This document shows, one piece after another, positions 41,602-49,948 of a stretch of 64,000 nucleotides of DNA. Each line of letters begins with the position of its first letter. Position 1 is the stretch's first letter. A program made the translations under genes and the position numbers. Below the pieces are notes generated by a model. That model saw only the letters and a list, made by a program, of their open reading frames with translations, did no database searches and had not been told where the DNA came from. The stretch is from Paractinoplanes tereljensis (lineage in GTDB: Bacteria > Actinomycetota > Actinomycetes > Mycobacteriales > Micromonosporaceae). The stretch is from contig NZ_BOMY01000024.1 of the NCBI RefSeq assembly GCF_016862435.1, positions 62,001 to 126,000 on the forward strand, given 5' to 3'.

Positions 41602-41622
41602 GGGAGCTAATTAGCTTTCTCC
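41602..41622 (+). promoter_or_regulatory. Short inverted repeat / possible promoter-proximal hairpin before the T-box
   Basis: GGGAG (41602-41606) and CTCCC (41618-41622) flank the palindromic AT-rich core CTAATTAG, the only AT-rich stretch in this intergenic region. The core may contain the -10 region of the aspS leader transcript. Tentative. Confidence 0.3.
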
Positions 41623-41631
41623 CAGGGGACA

Positions 41632-41876
41632 CGTGCTGTTAACGTCCGGCGACGGCAGTGACGGAACCGAGTAACGCCCCGCAACGCCGGCCGAGAGAGC
41701 CACCACAAGCTGTGAAGGTGGCCCGTGCGCCGGGGCGTGAAGACACTCCCGAGCCGAGCACGAAAAGAGGCGCCCCCGCCGAAAAACCGGGGGCGTGAAG
41801 GTGTGGTGGCACCGCGAGGATCCCGCTCGCCCACACCTCCCTGGGGCCGCGTTGCAGACCCAGAGGAGGAAAAGCC
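41632..41876 (+). promoter_or_regulatory. Aspartate-specific T-box riboswitch (translational) of aspS
   Basis: Base of stem I is CGTGCT (41632-41637) with AGCACG (41757-41762). S-turn AGTA (41670-41673) faces GAA (41739-41741), followed directly by specifier GAC-A (41742-41745). Above it are ACGCCCCG/CGGGGCGT (41674-41681/41731-41738) and CGCCGG pairing, then the AGAGA bulge and a GCCACC/GGTGGC hairpin whose loop has GCTGTGA (the GNUGNRA motif). Stem II is absent. Stem III is CGCCCCC/GGGGGCG (41771-41795). The T-box core TGGTGGCACCGCG (41804-41816) has a TGGC bulge, matching the G discriminator of tRNA-Asp. AGGTGTG/CACACCT (41799-41838) is the antisequestrator. The alternative CCTCC-CTGGG (41836-41845) with CCCAG-A-GGAGG (41859-41869) hides the SD. 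Confidence 0.92.
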
Positions 41877-43142
41877 ATGCAACGCATCCTCTCCACCCAA
41901 CTGGCCCAGCACATCGGCGAGACCGTGACGGTCGCCGGCTGGATCCATCGCCGCCGGCTGCTCAAGTCGGTGGCCTTCCTGATCGTCCGGGACGCCGAAG
42001 GGCTGAGCCAGGTCGTCGTCGAGGAACCGGCGACCCGAACCCAGCTGGACGAACTCACCGAGGAGAGCGTCGTCGAGGTGACCGCCACGGTCACCCGCAA
42101 CGAGCAGGCCCCGGGCGGCGTCGAGCTGACCGGTCCGAGCATCCGGGTTCTCTCTGCGGTCGACGTACCGCTGCCGTTCGAATTGCATCGGCCCGCGCTG
42201 AGCGCGAGCCTGCCCACCCAGCTGGACCACGCGGCCTTGGCCTTGCGTCACCCTTCGCGGCGCGCCGCCCTCCAGGTCGCGGCCGCGGCAACAGCAGGCT
42301 TCCGTACGGCGTTGAGCGAACAACGGTTCGTCGAGATCCAGACGCCCAAGATCGTCGGATCGTCCACCGAGTCGGGCGCCAGCGTGTTCGGCATCGACTA
42401 CTTCGGACGCCCGGCCTACCTGGCGCAGTCGCCGCAGTTCTACAAGCAGTTGATGGTCGGCGTCTTCGAGCGGGTCTTCGAGGTGGGCCCGGTGTTCCGC
42501 GCCGAACCCAGCGACACCGCCCGTCACCTGGCCCAATACACGTCGCTGGACGCCGAGATGGGGTTCGTGACCGACCACCGCGACGTGATGGCCGCGCTGA
42601 CCCGCACGCTGAGCGTGATGATCGCGACCGTCGCGGCCCGTACCGGAGTGGCGACCCCGAAGGTGCTGCCGGAGATTCCGGCGGTGTCGTTCGCCGAGGC
42701 GCTGCGGATCGCCGGAGCGGCCGACGGCGAGGAGGACCTGGCCCCGGCGCACGAGCGGGCGCTGGGCGAGTGGGCGCTGCGCGAGCACGACTCCGAATTC
42801 CTGTACGTGACCGGCTACCCGATGCGGAAGCGGCCGTTCTACACCCACCCCGACCCGGCTTCCCCGGCGTACTCAAACGGCTTTGACCTGCTCTTTCGGG
42901 GTTTGGAAATCGTGACCGGCGGACAGCGGCTGCATCGGTACGAGGACTACGTCGCGGCCCTGGCGGCGGCCGGCGAGCCGTTGGAGCCCTATCGCGGTTA
43001 TCTGGACGGGTTCCGGTACGGGATGCCGCCGCACGGCGGGTGGGCGATCGGCCTGGAGCGTTTCGTGGCCCGGCTGCTCGGCATCGCCAACGTGCGCGAG
43101 GCCACCGCGTTCCCGCGCGACCTGCACCGCATCACGCCTTAA
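41877..43142 (+). CDS. aspS: Archaeal-type aspartate-tRNA ligase (probably nondiscriminating Asp/Asn)
   Basis: 421 residues, the length of archaeal/eukaryal-type AspRS (bacterial-type AspRS is near 590 with an extra GAD insertion). An N-terminal OB fold (VTVAGWIHRRRLLKSVAFLIVRD) is followed by the class II core: QSPQFYKQLMV, motif 2 around VGPVFRAEPSDTARHL and YTSLDAEMGF, and motif 3 GGWAIGLERFVARLLG. It attaches Asp to tRNA-Asp and possibly tRNA-Asn. GGAGG lies 7 nt before the ATG and is captured by the T-box sequestrator. It interrupts the conserved lipA-lipB neighbourhood, which suggests acquisition by transfer. A second, bacterial-type AspRS is expected elsewhere in the genome (inference). 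Confidence 0.93.
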   Translation: MQRILSTQLAQHIGETVTVAGWIHRRRLLKSVAFLIVRDAEGLSQVVVEEPATRTQLDELTEESVVEVTATVTRNEQAPGGVELTGPSIRVLSAVDVPLPFELHRPALSASLPTQLDHAALALRHPSRRAALQVAAAATAGFRTALSEQRFVEIQTPKIVGSSTESGASVFGIDYFGRPAYLAQSPQFYKQLMVGVFERVFEVGPVFRAEPSDTARHLAQYTSLDAEMGFVTDHRDVMAALTRTLSVMIATVAARTGVATPKVLPEIPAVSFAEALRIAGAADGEEDLAPAHERALGEWALREHDSEFLYVTGYPMRKRPFYTHPDPASPAYSNGFDLLFRGLEIVTGGQRLHRYEDYVAALAAAGEPLEPYRGYLDGFRYGMPPHGGWAIGLERFVARLLGIANVREATAFPRDLHRITP

Positions 43143-43159
43143 CCGCAGTTTGACGCCGG

Positions 43160-44398
43160 ATGGGATCGACTGACGGCGTGCTCATCGATCTCGATGCGAT
43201 ACCGGCCCCGGCCCGACGGCGGCCGTGGCCGGTCAGACGGCTGCTGAAGCCCGCGGCGCTGGCGGCGCTGCTCCTGCTGGTCATCGGCGGGGCGGCGTCG
43301 CCGGCGCACGCCCGGGTGATTGCCAAGGTCGCCGATACCGGCGGCACGTCGGTCTCGACCCAGCTGCTCACGCCGACCGCGCTCTACACGGCGCATCTGC
43401 AGGGCGGGGTGGACCGCAGCGTGGTCGAGGCCGTCCCGTTGGTCCCGGGTGGTCCCCGCTGGCGGGTGACGATCGGCGCGGACCGGCCGAGCCTGTCCCT
43501 GAACGACGCCGGGACAACGCTTGTGGTGTGGCCGGGCCAGCAGGGTCAGATCACGTTCCTGGACGCGCGGACCGGGAAGTTGCGCTGGCGCATCGGAGAC
43601 TTCGCGGTGGCCAAGCTGCTCGGCGACCGGGTCGTCTACTGGGACCCGGCCATCGCCGAGGGGGTCGAGGCGCCGCCGGAGTGGGTGCGGATGGCGGAGG
43701 TCGACACCGGCCGGGTGCTCTGGAAGCAGTCGGCGCAGCCGATGGCGCTGGACGTCGACGAGCGGCGGCAGCTGGTGCTCTCGGTCGACCAGGACGGGAT
43801 CGGGGCGGTCTACTCCGTGGCCGACGGTCATGCCCTGGCCGGCGGGCGGAACCTGGGAGTCGATCCCTACGAGTGGGGGATCCTCGACGACCAGGGCGCC
43901 AGCACCACCGAGATCATCGGGGACAACCTCTATGTGCACTCGCAGACGTCCGTGGCGGCCTTCCGGCTGCGGGATCTGAAGCCGCTGTGGCGTGCCCCGG
44001 TCTACGACCCGCAGGTCATCGACGGCTGCGGCCCGATGGTCTGCGTCGCCGGGCCGCGCGGGCTGATCGCGTTCGAGCCGGCGACCGGCAAGATCGGCTG
44101 GTCGAATGCGGGGTGGCGGTCGATCACCCCGGACGGCCTCGCGGTGGCCGGCGACTTCACCGCCGTCCGGCTCGACCCGGCGACCGGCCGGGTCGTCGAG
44201 AAGCTCGGCCGGGGCGGGGTGATCGGCGACCTGCTCATGCGGTACGACCGGGATCGCACCTGGGTGACCCGGTTGGCCGACGGGGAGATCATCGGCGTGC
44301 TGCCGCTGATCGGCCCGACCCCGTGCGAGACGGCCGGCCCCTACCTGGCCTGCTCGACGGCCGGCCAGACGGTGACGGTGTGGAACGTCAGGCGATGA
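43160..44398 (+). CDS. Membrane-anchored PQQ-like beta-propeller protein
   Basis: 412 residues. A short basic cytoplasmic N-terminus (PARRRPWPVRRLLKP) leads to one hydrophobic segment (ALAALLLLVIGGAASPAHA, about residues 34-52) that may be a signal peptide or anchor. The rest is a WD/PQQ-like propeller with repeated blades (FLDARTGKLRWRIGDF, AEVDTGRVLWKQSA, AFEPATGKIGWSNAG). Such proteins are extracytoplasmic and often BamB-like interaction platforms; the ligand is unknown. It follows aspS by 17 bp and may be transcribed with it. The last 11 bp overlap the convergent DUF5808 gene. Confidence 0.82.
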   Translation: MGSTDGVLIDLDAIPAPARRRPWPVRRLLKPAALAALLLLVIGGAASPAHARVIAKVADTGGTSVSTQLLTPTALYTAHLQGGVDRSVVEAVPLVPGGPRWRVTIGADRPSLSLNDAGTTLVVWPGQQGQITFLDARTGKLRWRIGDFAVAKLLGDRVVYWDPAIAEGVEAPPEWVRMAEVDTGRVLWKQSAQPMALDVDERRQLVLSVDQDGIGAVYSVADGHALAGGRNLGVDPYEWGILDDQGASTTEIIGDNLYVHSQTSVAAFRLRDLKPLWRAPVYDPQVIDGCGPMVCVAGPRGLIAFEPATGKIGWSNAGWRSITPDGLAVAGDFTAVRLDPATGRVVEKLGRGGVIGDLLMRYDRDRTWVTRLADGEIIGVLPLIGPTPCETAGPYLACSTAGQTVTVWNVRR

Positions 44399-44552
44399 CC
44401 GCGATGGTCACCGCCGCGACGATGGCCAGCGGGATCACCGTCATGCAGAGGAAGATGGTCCAGGCGATGGGATGGCCGAAGTTGAGGGCCACCCCGCCGC
44501 CCTTCTTGGGCACGAACACCCGCTTGTCGCGCGGATCGCGGTAGAGGGCCAT
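44388..44552 (-). CDS. DUF5808-like small membrane protein
   Basis: 54 residues: a polar N-terminus MALYRDPRDKRVFVPKKGGG with the VPK...LNFGHP pattern typical of DUF5808, then one transmembrane helix (WTIFLCMTVIPLAIVAAVTI). Its ATG shares one base with the lipB stop (TGATG), so it is translationally coupled to lipB. The function is unknown. Confidence 0.75.
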   Translation of the reverse strand: MALYRDPRDKRVFVPKKGGGVALNFGHPIAWTIFLCMTVIPLAIVAAVTIAVIA

Positions 44553-45196
44553 CAGAGCAGCGTCGGCAGGTGCTTCTCGAGCACCGGCAGGACCTCGGCC
44601 ACGGTGACCTCGCGGCCCAACTCGGCGCTGAGCGAGGTGACGCCGGCGTCGCGGATGCCGCAGGGGACGAACCGGTCGTACGCCGTCAGGTCGCAGTCGC
44701 AGTTCAGGGCGAAGCCGTGCTGGGTGACGCCGCGCGCGACCCGGATGCCGATCGCCGCGATCTTGCGGTCGGGGCCGCGCTCGTCGGCCAGCACCCAGGC
44801 GCCGCTGCGACCGGCGATCTCGGACCGGGCGGCGGTCACGCCGAACTCGGCGCACACGTCGATCAGCATCTGCTCGGTGCGCCGCACGTAGGCGACCACG
44901 TCGATCGGGTCGGGCAGGCGCAGGATCGGGTAACCGACCAGCTGGCCCGGCCCGTGCCAGGTGATCTTGCCGCCGCGGTCGACGTCGACGACCGGGGTGC
45001 CGTCCATCGGGCGGTCGGCCGGCTCGGTGCGCTTGCCGGCGGTGAAGACGCTGGGGTGCTCCAGCAGCAGGACGGTGTCGGGCTGGTCGCCCGCCACCAC
45101 GGCGTCGTGCAGGCGGCGCTGCTCGTCCCAGGCCTCGCGGTAGTCGACCAGGCCGGAACGCAGCACGGTGAGCGTGGAGGTTGTCACGTGCTCCAC
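44552..45196 (-). CDS. lipB: Octanoyl-[ACP]:protein N-octanoyltransferase
   Basis: 214 residues. Transfers octanoate from acyl carrier protein to lipoyl domains, the step before LipA. LipB signatures: LLLEHPSVFTAGKRT, GGKITWHGPGQLVGYPI, the lysine of KIAAIGIRVARGVTQHGFALN, and the catalytic cysteine in VPCGIRDAGVTS. It sits between an envelope membrane protein upstream and a coupled 54-residue gene downstream. Its likely substrate SucB is encoded 2.9 kb away on the same strand. Confidence 0.96.
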   Translation of the reverse strand: MEHVTTSTLTVLRSGLVDYREAWDEQRRLHDAVVAGDQPDTVLLLEHPSVFTAGKRTEPADRPMDGTPVVDVDRGGKITWHGPGQLVGYPILRLPDPIDVVAYVRRTEQMLIDVCAEFGVTAARSEIAGRSGAWVLADERGPDRKIAAIGIRVARGVTQHGFALNCDCDLTAYDRFVPCGIRDAGVTSLSAELGREVTVAEVLPVLEKHLPTLL

Positions 45197-45209
45197 CCTA
45201 ACTCCGCCC

Positions 45210-47075
45210 TTACCGGTCGACCGGATCCGTGCCGGGCCTGATGCGCCACACCAGCACGTCGTCGACCCGCTCGGGCTCGCCGAGCAGATCGGTCGCGACG
45301 ATCTCCAGGGCCGCCCGGTACAGCGGACCGGTCGGGCCGGTGATGGTCGGCGGCAGGAAGAGCGCGTCGATGTCCCAGTACTGCAGGTCGGCGCGGGCGT
45401 AGGCGCGGTCGGCGTTGCTCACCTGGGTGATGTGGCCGTACAGCGCGGCCCGCAGGAACAGCCAGTCGGTGCGCCGGGGCACCGCCCCGATCCGGCCCTT
45501 GCCCTCGGCGCCGTCCAGGTCGGGGCCGAGGAAGTAGCCGTCCGGGATCAGGAACTGCCGGCCACCCCGGGCCATCGTGTAAGCCTGCCAGCGCTGCCCG
45601 TCGGCGGCCACGTTGATCGCGAACGGGAGGGCGGACAGGGTGCCGCCGTCCGGCACGTACTGCTCCCAGGTGCCGTTGGCGATGAAGGCCGGCTCCGGCG
45701 CCCGCTCGCGGTAGACCAGGGGCAGCGGGAAGATCGGGATCAGCGCGAACGCGAACGCCGTCGCGAACGCGGTGTGCGCCGGATGCGGCACCACGGTGCG
45801 GTCCAGCAGCGTGTCGGCGGTCAGCGCCAGGACGATTCCGATCACCCCGACCAGCACCAGCGCGAAACGCAACGGCAGAGCCGAATCAAACAACGGCCAA
45901 GACTGGATCAACGCGTACGGGAGGGGAATGTCGGTCTCGTCGCCCATGAAGTTCAACCGTGGCCCGAGCGACAGCAGCAGGAACGCCACGCCGACCACGG
46001 TCACCGCGCGCAGGGTGACCCGGCGTCCCGGATCGGCGCGCCGCCACAGCATGATCAGCGACGCGATGACCAGGACCATCAGCGGCATCCCGAAGAACGA
46101 GGTCGCCTCGGTCGGGTTGGGGGCCAGGTCGCTGCCGAGGCCCACCGTGGCCGCCAGGCTGCGCTCCGAGAACGAGAAGTACGACCCCAGGTCCTCGGCG
46201 TAGTGCCGCTGGTTGAAGCCGGTGCCCTTGAACGTCTGCGGGCCGGCGAAGTGCATGTGCAACGGGTACGCCAGGAGGGCACCGGCCACCACCGCGGTCA
46301 CCCCGAGCGCGGCCAGCACGGTGGGCAGCGCGGCCCGCGCCTCCGGCCAGGTGGTGCGGGACAGCGACCAGACGATCAGGAACACGCCACCGGCCAGCGC
46401 GGTGAAGAACAGGCCCTCGGCGGCGATCGTGAAGAAACCGCCGAGCAGGACTCCGAGGATCGCGCCGTTGCGCAGCCAGTGGCCCTTCTCGCGCAACTTC
46501 AGCAGTCGCCACAGCACCACCGGGGCGATCCAGCCGGACGTCCAGTTCAGGTGGCCGTTGGCGTGCGAGACGAAACCCGGGGCGAAGCCGCAGAACAGCC
46601 CGGCGACCGCGGCCGAGACCCGGTTGTGGGTCAGCCAGCGGTTGAGGAACAGGTACCACGCGAAGGCGGACCCGGCCAGGTTGAGCGTCAGGATCGTCAC
46701 GAACGTGACCTGCGGGCCGGCCAGCACGGTCAGCGGGGCGAACAGGATCGCGAAGACCGTGATCGAGGTGTTCGCCGCCAGGTTGACCCCGAGCGGGGTG
46801 TTCATCAGCGTGGTGAAGAACGGGTCGCCGCCGTCCCGCAGCAGGTGCACGCCGTAGGACAGCACCCACTCGAAGAAGGCCTGATCGCCGACGTTGTCGG
46901 CGATCACGTTGGTGTATGGCTGCTGCCACAGCCCGTGGGTCACGTAGACCGCCATGGCCAGCGCGGCCACCGCGACGAACGCGTGGGAGCGCAGCCTCCG
47001 CACCACCGTGCGGGCCGCGAAGGGCGGCGTCGGCTGTTCTTCTTCGGACGCGGAGGTGGGAGCTGCGACGGACAT
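45210..47075 (-). CDS. Large polytopic membrane protein, GT-C-like
   Basis: 621 residues from the ATG at 47075 (MSVAAPTSASEEEQ); the frame opens 22 codons earlier without a ribosome site. After a polar N-terminus there are about eleven helices. The first external loop contains NVIADNVGDQAFFEWVLSYG, and the following NTPLGVNLAANTS is typical of actinobacterial GT-C/YfhO-like proteins. The C-terminal ~150 residues are extracytoplasmic. It is probably an envelope glycosyltransferase using a lipid-linked sugar; the substrate is unknown. It lies 13 bp upstream of lipB. Confidence 0.75.
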   Translation of the reverse strand: MSVAAPTSASEEEQPTPPFAARTVVRRLRSHAFVAVAALAMAVYVTHGLWQQPYTNVIADNVGDQAFFEWVLSYGVHLLRDGGDPFFTTLMNTPLGVNLAANTSITVFAILFAPLTVLAGPQVTFVTILTLNLAGSAFAWYLFLNRWLTHNRVSAAVAGLFCGFAPGFVSHANGHLNWTSGWIAPVVLWRLLKLREKGHWLRNGAILGVLLGGFFTIAAEGLFFTALAGGVFLIVWSLSRTTWPEARAALPTVLAALGVTAVVAGALLAYPLHMHFAGPQTFKGTGFNQRHYAEDLGSYFSFSERSLAATVGLGSDLAPNPTEATSFFGMPLMVLVIASLIMLWRRADPGRRVTLRAVTVVGVAFLLLSLGPRLNFMGDETDIPLPYALIQSWPLFDSALPLRFALVLVGVIGIVLALTADTLLDRTVVPHPAHTAFATAFAFALIPIFPLPLVYRERAPEPAFIANGTWEQYVPDGGTLSALPFAINVAADGQRWQAYTMARGGRQFLIPDGYFLGPDLDGAEGKGRIGAVPRRTDWLFLRAALYGHITQVSNADRAYARADLQYWDIDALFLPPTITGPTGPLYRAALEIVATDLLGEPERVDDVLVWRIRPGTDPVDR

Positions 47076-47094
47076 CACGCGCAGGTTAGCAAGC

Positions 47095-48021
47095 TCAGTT
47101 AGGAGCGACAGCCTCTCGGCCGACCGCAGCCTGCAGAGCACCCTCGATATCGGGGTACGCCCAGTGGAAACCGGCCCGCCGCAGCACCGCCGGGACCGCC
47201 CGCTGACTCACCTGCAACTCCTCGGCCAGGCCACCCAGCGCCAGGTCGAGCGCGAAGCCGGGCACCGCCAGCAGGGCCGGGCGGTGCAGGGCCCGGGCGA
47301 ACGCGCGGGTGAACTCGGCGTTGGTGCACTGCTCGGCGCTGACCATGTTGACCGGGCCGGCGACGTCGTCGTGGTCGAGGAGGAACTCGGCGGCCCCGAG
47401 CCAGTCGGCCAGGGCGATCCACGCCATCCACTGCTTGCCGCCGCCGAGCTTGGCGCCGGCGCCCAGCTTGAACGGGATCAGCAGCTGCTTGATCAGCTCG
47501 CTCTCGCGGTCGATGACCGGGGCGGTGCGCAGCAGCACGACCCGGGTGCCGGCGTCCTCGGCCGGGCGGGCGGCAGCCTCCCAGACCCGGCACAGGTCGG
47601 CCAGGAAGGTCTTGCCGGCCGGGGCCTCCTCGGTGGTCGGGGTGTCCCCGGTGTCGCCGTACCACCCGGCGCCGGAGGCCTGCAGCATGGTGCGCGGGCG
47701 GTCGCCGGCCGGCAGGTTCTTGATCGCCCGGGCCAGCGTGCCGGTGGTGTCGACCCGGCTCGAGCGCAGCACGCTGCGGTAGTGGCCGGTCCAGCGCTTG
47801 TCGCCGATGTTCGCCCCGGCCAGGTTGATCACCGCGTCGGTGCCGGCCACCACGGCCGGGTCGAGCTGGCCCTGCGACGGCTGCCAGCCGGCCTCACCGG
47901 GGCCGGGATCGCTCTTCCGGACGAGCCGGGTGATCTCGTGGCCGGCGGCCGCGAGCCGGTCGGTCAGGCGCGTGCCGAGGAAGCCGGAAGCACCGGCCAG
48001 GAGAATCCGCATGACACCCAT
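47095..48021 (-). CDS. TIGR01777 family sugar-epimerase-like SDR protein
   Basis: 308 residues. An extended-SDR Rossmann motif GASGFLGTRL lies near residue 10. The TIGR01777 signatures are NLAGANIGDKRWT, SRVDTT, ASGAGWYGDTGD and the C-terminal DUF1731 segment (GLAEELQVSQRAVPAVLRRAGFHW). The substrate is unknown; relatives include Rv2216, which also lies between dlaT and lipB in mycobacteria, and the plant plastid division factor GC1. An ATG four codons later (48012) could be the true start. A strong terminator separates it from sucB. Confidence 0.9.
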   Translation of the reverse strand: MGVMRILLAGASGFLGTRLTDRLAAAGHEITRLVRKSDPGPGEAGWQPSQGQLDPAVVAGTDAVINLAGANIGDKRWTGHYRSVLRSSRVDTTGTLARAIKNLPAGDRPRTMLQASGAGWYGDTGDTPTTEEAPAGKTFLADLCRVWEAAARPAEDAGTRVVLLRTAPVIDRESELIKQLLIPFKLGAGAKLGGGKQWMAWIALADWLGAAEFLLDHDDVAGPVNMVSAEQCTNAEFTRAFARALHRPALLAVPGFALDLALGGLAEELQVSQRAVPAVLRRAGFHWAYPDIEGALQAAVGREAVAPN

Positions 48022-48048
48022 GATGCCCGGATTCGAACCCGTTCAAAA

Positions 48049-48082
48049 CGAAGAAGGGGGCGCAACCGCGCCCCCTTCTTCG
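48049..48082 (-). terminator. Strong hairpin terminator after sucB
   Basis: CGAAGAAGGGGGCGC (48049-48063) and GCGCCCCCTTCTTCG (48068-48082) form a perfect 15-bp stem with a 4-nt loop AACC, 9 bp after the sucB stop. In the minus-strand transcript a T-rich stretch (CGTTTTG) follows, as in a classic intrinsic terminator. Confidence 0.92.
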
Positions 48083-48091
48083 TGAAAAGCC

Positions 48092-49912
48092 TTACAGGCC
48101 GAGTTCGTACTCGAACTGGCCGCCCTGCAGGCGCTCCTTCAGGGTCACCAGGAAGCGGGCGGCGTCGGCGCCGTCCACGATCCGGTGGTCGTAGCTGAGT
48201 GCCAGGTAGACCATCGAGCGCGGCACGATCAGTTCACCCAGGTTGGGGTCCTCGACGACCACGGCCCGCTTGACCACCGCGCCGGTGCCGAGGATGCCGA
48301 CCTGCGGCTGGTTGATGATCGGGGTGTCGAACAGCGCGCCCCGGCTGCCGGTATTGGTCAGCGTGAACGTGCCGCCGGAGATCTCGTCCGGGCCGATCCG
48401 GTTGTTGCGGGTGCGGTCGGCGACGTCCGCGATCCGCTTGGCCAGGCCGGCCAGGTTGAGGTCGCCGGCGTCCCGGATCACCGGGACGATCAGGCCCTTC
48501 GGGGTGTCCACCGCGACGCCCAGGTGCTCGGCGTCGTGGTAGGTGACCGTGCCGGCCTCCAGGTCGATCGACGAGTTGACCACCGGGTGCTGCTGCAGCG
48601 CCTCGACGGCGGCCAGGGCGAAGAACGGGTTGAAGGTGAGCTTCACCCCGTGCTTGGCCTGGAAGTCGGCCTTGGCCTTGGTGCGCAGCTGGGCGACCTT
48701 GGTGACGTCGACCTCGACGACCGTGGTGAGCTGGGCCGAGATCTGCAGCGACTCGACCATCCGGCGGGCGATGGTGGCCCGGGTGCGGGTCAGCTTCTCG
48801 GTGCGGCCACGCAGCGGGCTCGGCGCCGGCTTGGCCGCCGTGGCCTTCGGGGCAGCGGCGGCGGCCGGAGCGGCCGCGGGGGCCGGTGCCGGCTTGGCCT
48901 TGGCCGCCTCGGCGGCCTCGGCCGCGTCGAGCACGTCCTGCTTGCGGATGCGGCCACCCACGCCGGTGCCGGTCAGGGTGGACAGGTCCACGCCCTTGTC
49001 GGCGGCGAGCTTGCGCACCAGCGGGGTCAGGTAACCGGCGTCGCCGGCCCCGTTGGCCTGAACCGACTCGGCGGCCGGGGCGGCCGGCTGAGCCGGGGCC
49101 GGGGGAGCCGACGGGGCAGACGGTGCGATGTCCGGAGCCGGAGCCGACTCGATCTTCGGAGCCTCGGCCTTCGGAGCCTCGGCCTTGGGAGCCTCCGCTT
49201 TCGGCGCGGGCGCCGGGGCCTCTTCGGCCTTGGGAGCCGGCTTCGGGGCCTCGGCCTGCGGGGCCGGGGCGGCACCGGCAGCACCGATCACGGCGAGGAC
49301 GGCACCGACGTCGGCCGTCTCGTCCTCCGGCACCTTGATCTCCAGCAGCGTGCCGGCGACCGGCGACGGGATCTCGGTGTCGACCTTGTCGGTGGAGACC
49401 TCGAGCAGCGGCTCGTCGGCCTCGATCTCCTCGCCGACCTGCTTGAGCCAGCGAGTCACGGTGCCCTCGGTGACGCTCTCGCCGAGCGCGGGCATCTTGA
49501 CCTCGGTGCCCTCGCTCGAACCCGAGGACGCGGAAGCGGTCTGCGGGGCCGGGGCCTCCTCCTCGACCGGCTTCTCCGTCGACGGAGTGGCCGGGGCGGC
49601 GGGCTCGGGCTCCGGCTCGGCCTCAGCCTCGGGCTCGGCGGCCGGGGCCGGCGCGGCGGAACCCGCGTCCTCGCCGTCGCCGGAGATCACGGCGAGCTCG
49701 CTGCCGACGTCGGCCGTCTCGTCCTCGCCGACGACGATGCGGGTGAGCACGCCCGCGGCCGGCGACGGGATCTCGGTGTCGACCTTGTCGGTGGAGACCT
49801 CGAGCAGCGGCTCGTCGGCCTCGACGCGCTCGCCCTCCTGCTTGAGCCAGCGAGTGACGGTGCCCTCGGTGACGCTCTCACCCAGCCGCGGCATGGTGAC
49901 CGATACCGGCAT
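48092..49912 (-). CDS. sucB: Dihydrolipoamide acyltransferase (E2) of a 2-oxoacid dehydrogenase complex, with two lipoyl domains
   Basis: 606 residues. Two lipoyl domains (about 2-76 and 137-211), each with the DKVD lipoylation lysine, are separated by an Ala/Pro/Glu linker. A second linker is rich in APKAEAPK repeats. A peripheral subunit-binding domain (TPLVRKLAADKGVDLSTLTG, near 300) and the catalytic core ending SYDHRIVDGADAARFL, with His and Asp, follow. In actinobacteria this protein (SucB/DlaT) serves pyruvate dehydrogenase and the peroxynitrite reductase system, so its exact partner is not fixed by sequence. It is coupled with lpdA upstream and ends at a strong terminator. The two lipoyl domains are very similar. 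Confidence 0.94.
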   Translation of the reverse strand: MPVSVTMPRLGESVTEGTVTRWLKQEGERVEADEPLLEVSTDKVDTEIPSPAAGVLTRIVVGEDETADVGSELAVISGDGEDAGSAAPAPAAEPEAEAEPEPEPAAPATPSTEKPVEEEAPAPQTASASSGSSEGTEVKMPALGESVTEGTVTRWLKQVGEEIEADEPLLEVSTDKVDTEIPSPVAGTLLEIKVPEDETADVGAVLAVIGAAGAAPAPQAEAPKPAPKAEEAPAPAPKAEAPKAEAPKAEAPKIESAPAPDIAPSAPSAPPAPAQPAAPAAESVQANGAGDAGYLTPLVRKLAADKGVDLSTLTGTGVGGRIRKQDVLDAAEAAEAAKAKPAPAPAAAPAAAAAPKATAAKPAPSPLRGRTEKLTRTRATIARRMVESLQISAQLTTVVEVDVTKVAQLRTKAKADFQAKHGVKLTFNPFFALAAVEALQQHPVVNSSIDLEAGTVTYHDAEHLGVAVDTPKGLIVPVIRDAGDLNLAGLAKRIADVADRTRNNRIGPDEISGGTFTLTNTGSRGALFDTPIINQPQVGILGTGAVVKRAVVVEDPNLGELIVPRSMVYLALSYDHRIVDGADAARFLVTLKERLQGGQFEYELGL

Positions 49913-49948
49913 GTCTCAGAACTCCTTCTACCGCGTCGTCTCTAAAGG

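Noticed and set aside
41602..41622. Intrinsic terminator before aspS
   Set aside because: The short GGGAG/CTCCC stem with an AT core lies upstream of the T-box stem I and has no following T-run. It fits a promoter element better.
48029..48040. tRNA gene on the minus strand (T-arm-like GGGTTCGAATCC)
   Set aside because: No matching acceptor, D-arm or anticodon arm exists upstream; the preceding sequence is the sucB terminator. Only this short stretch resembles a tRNA.
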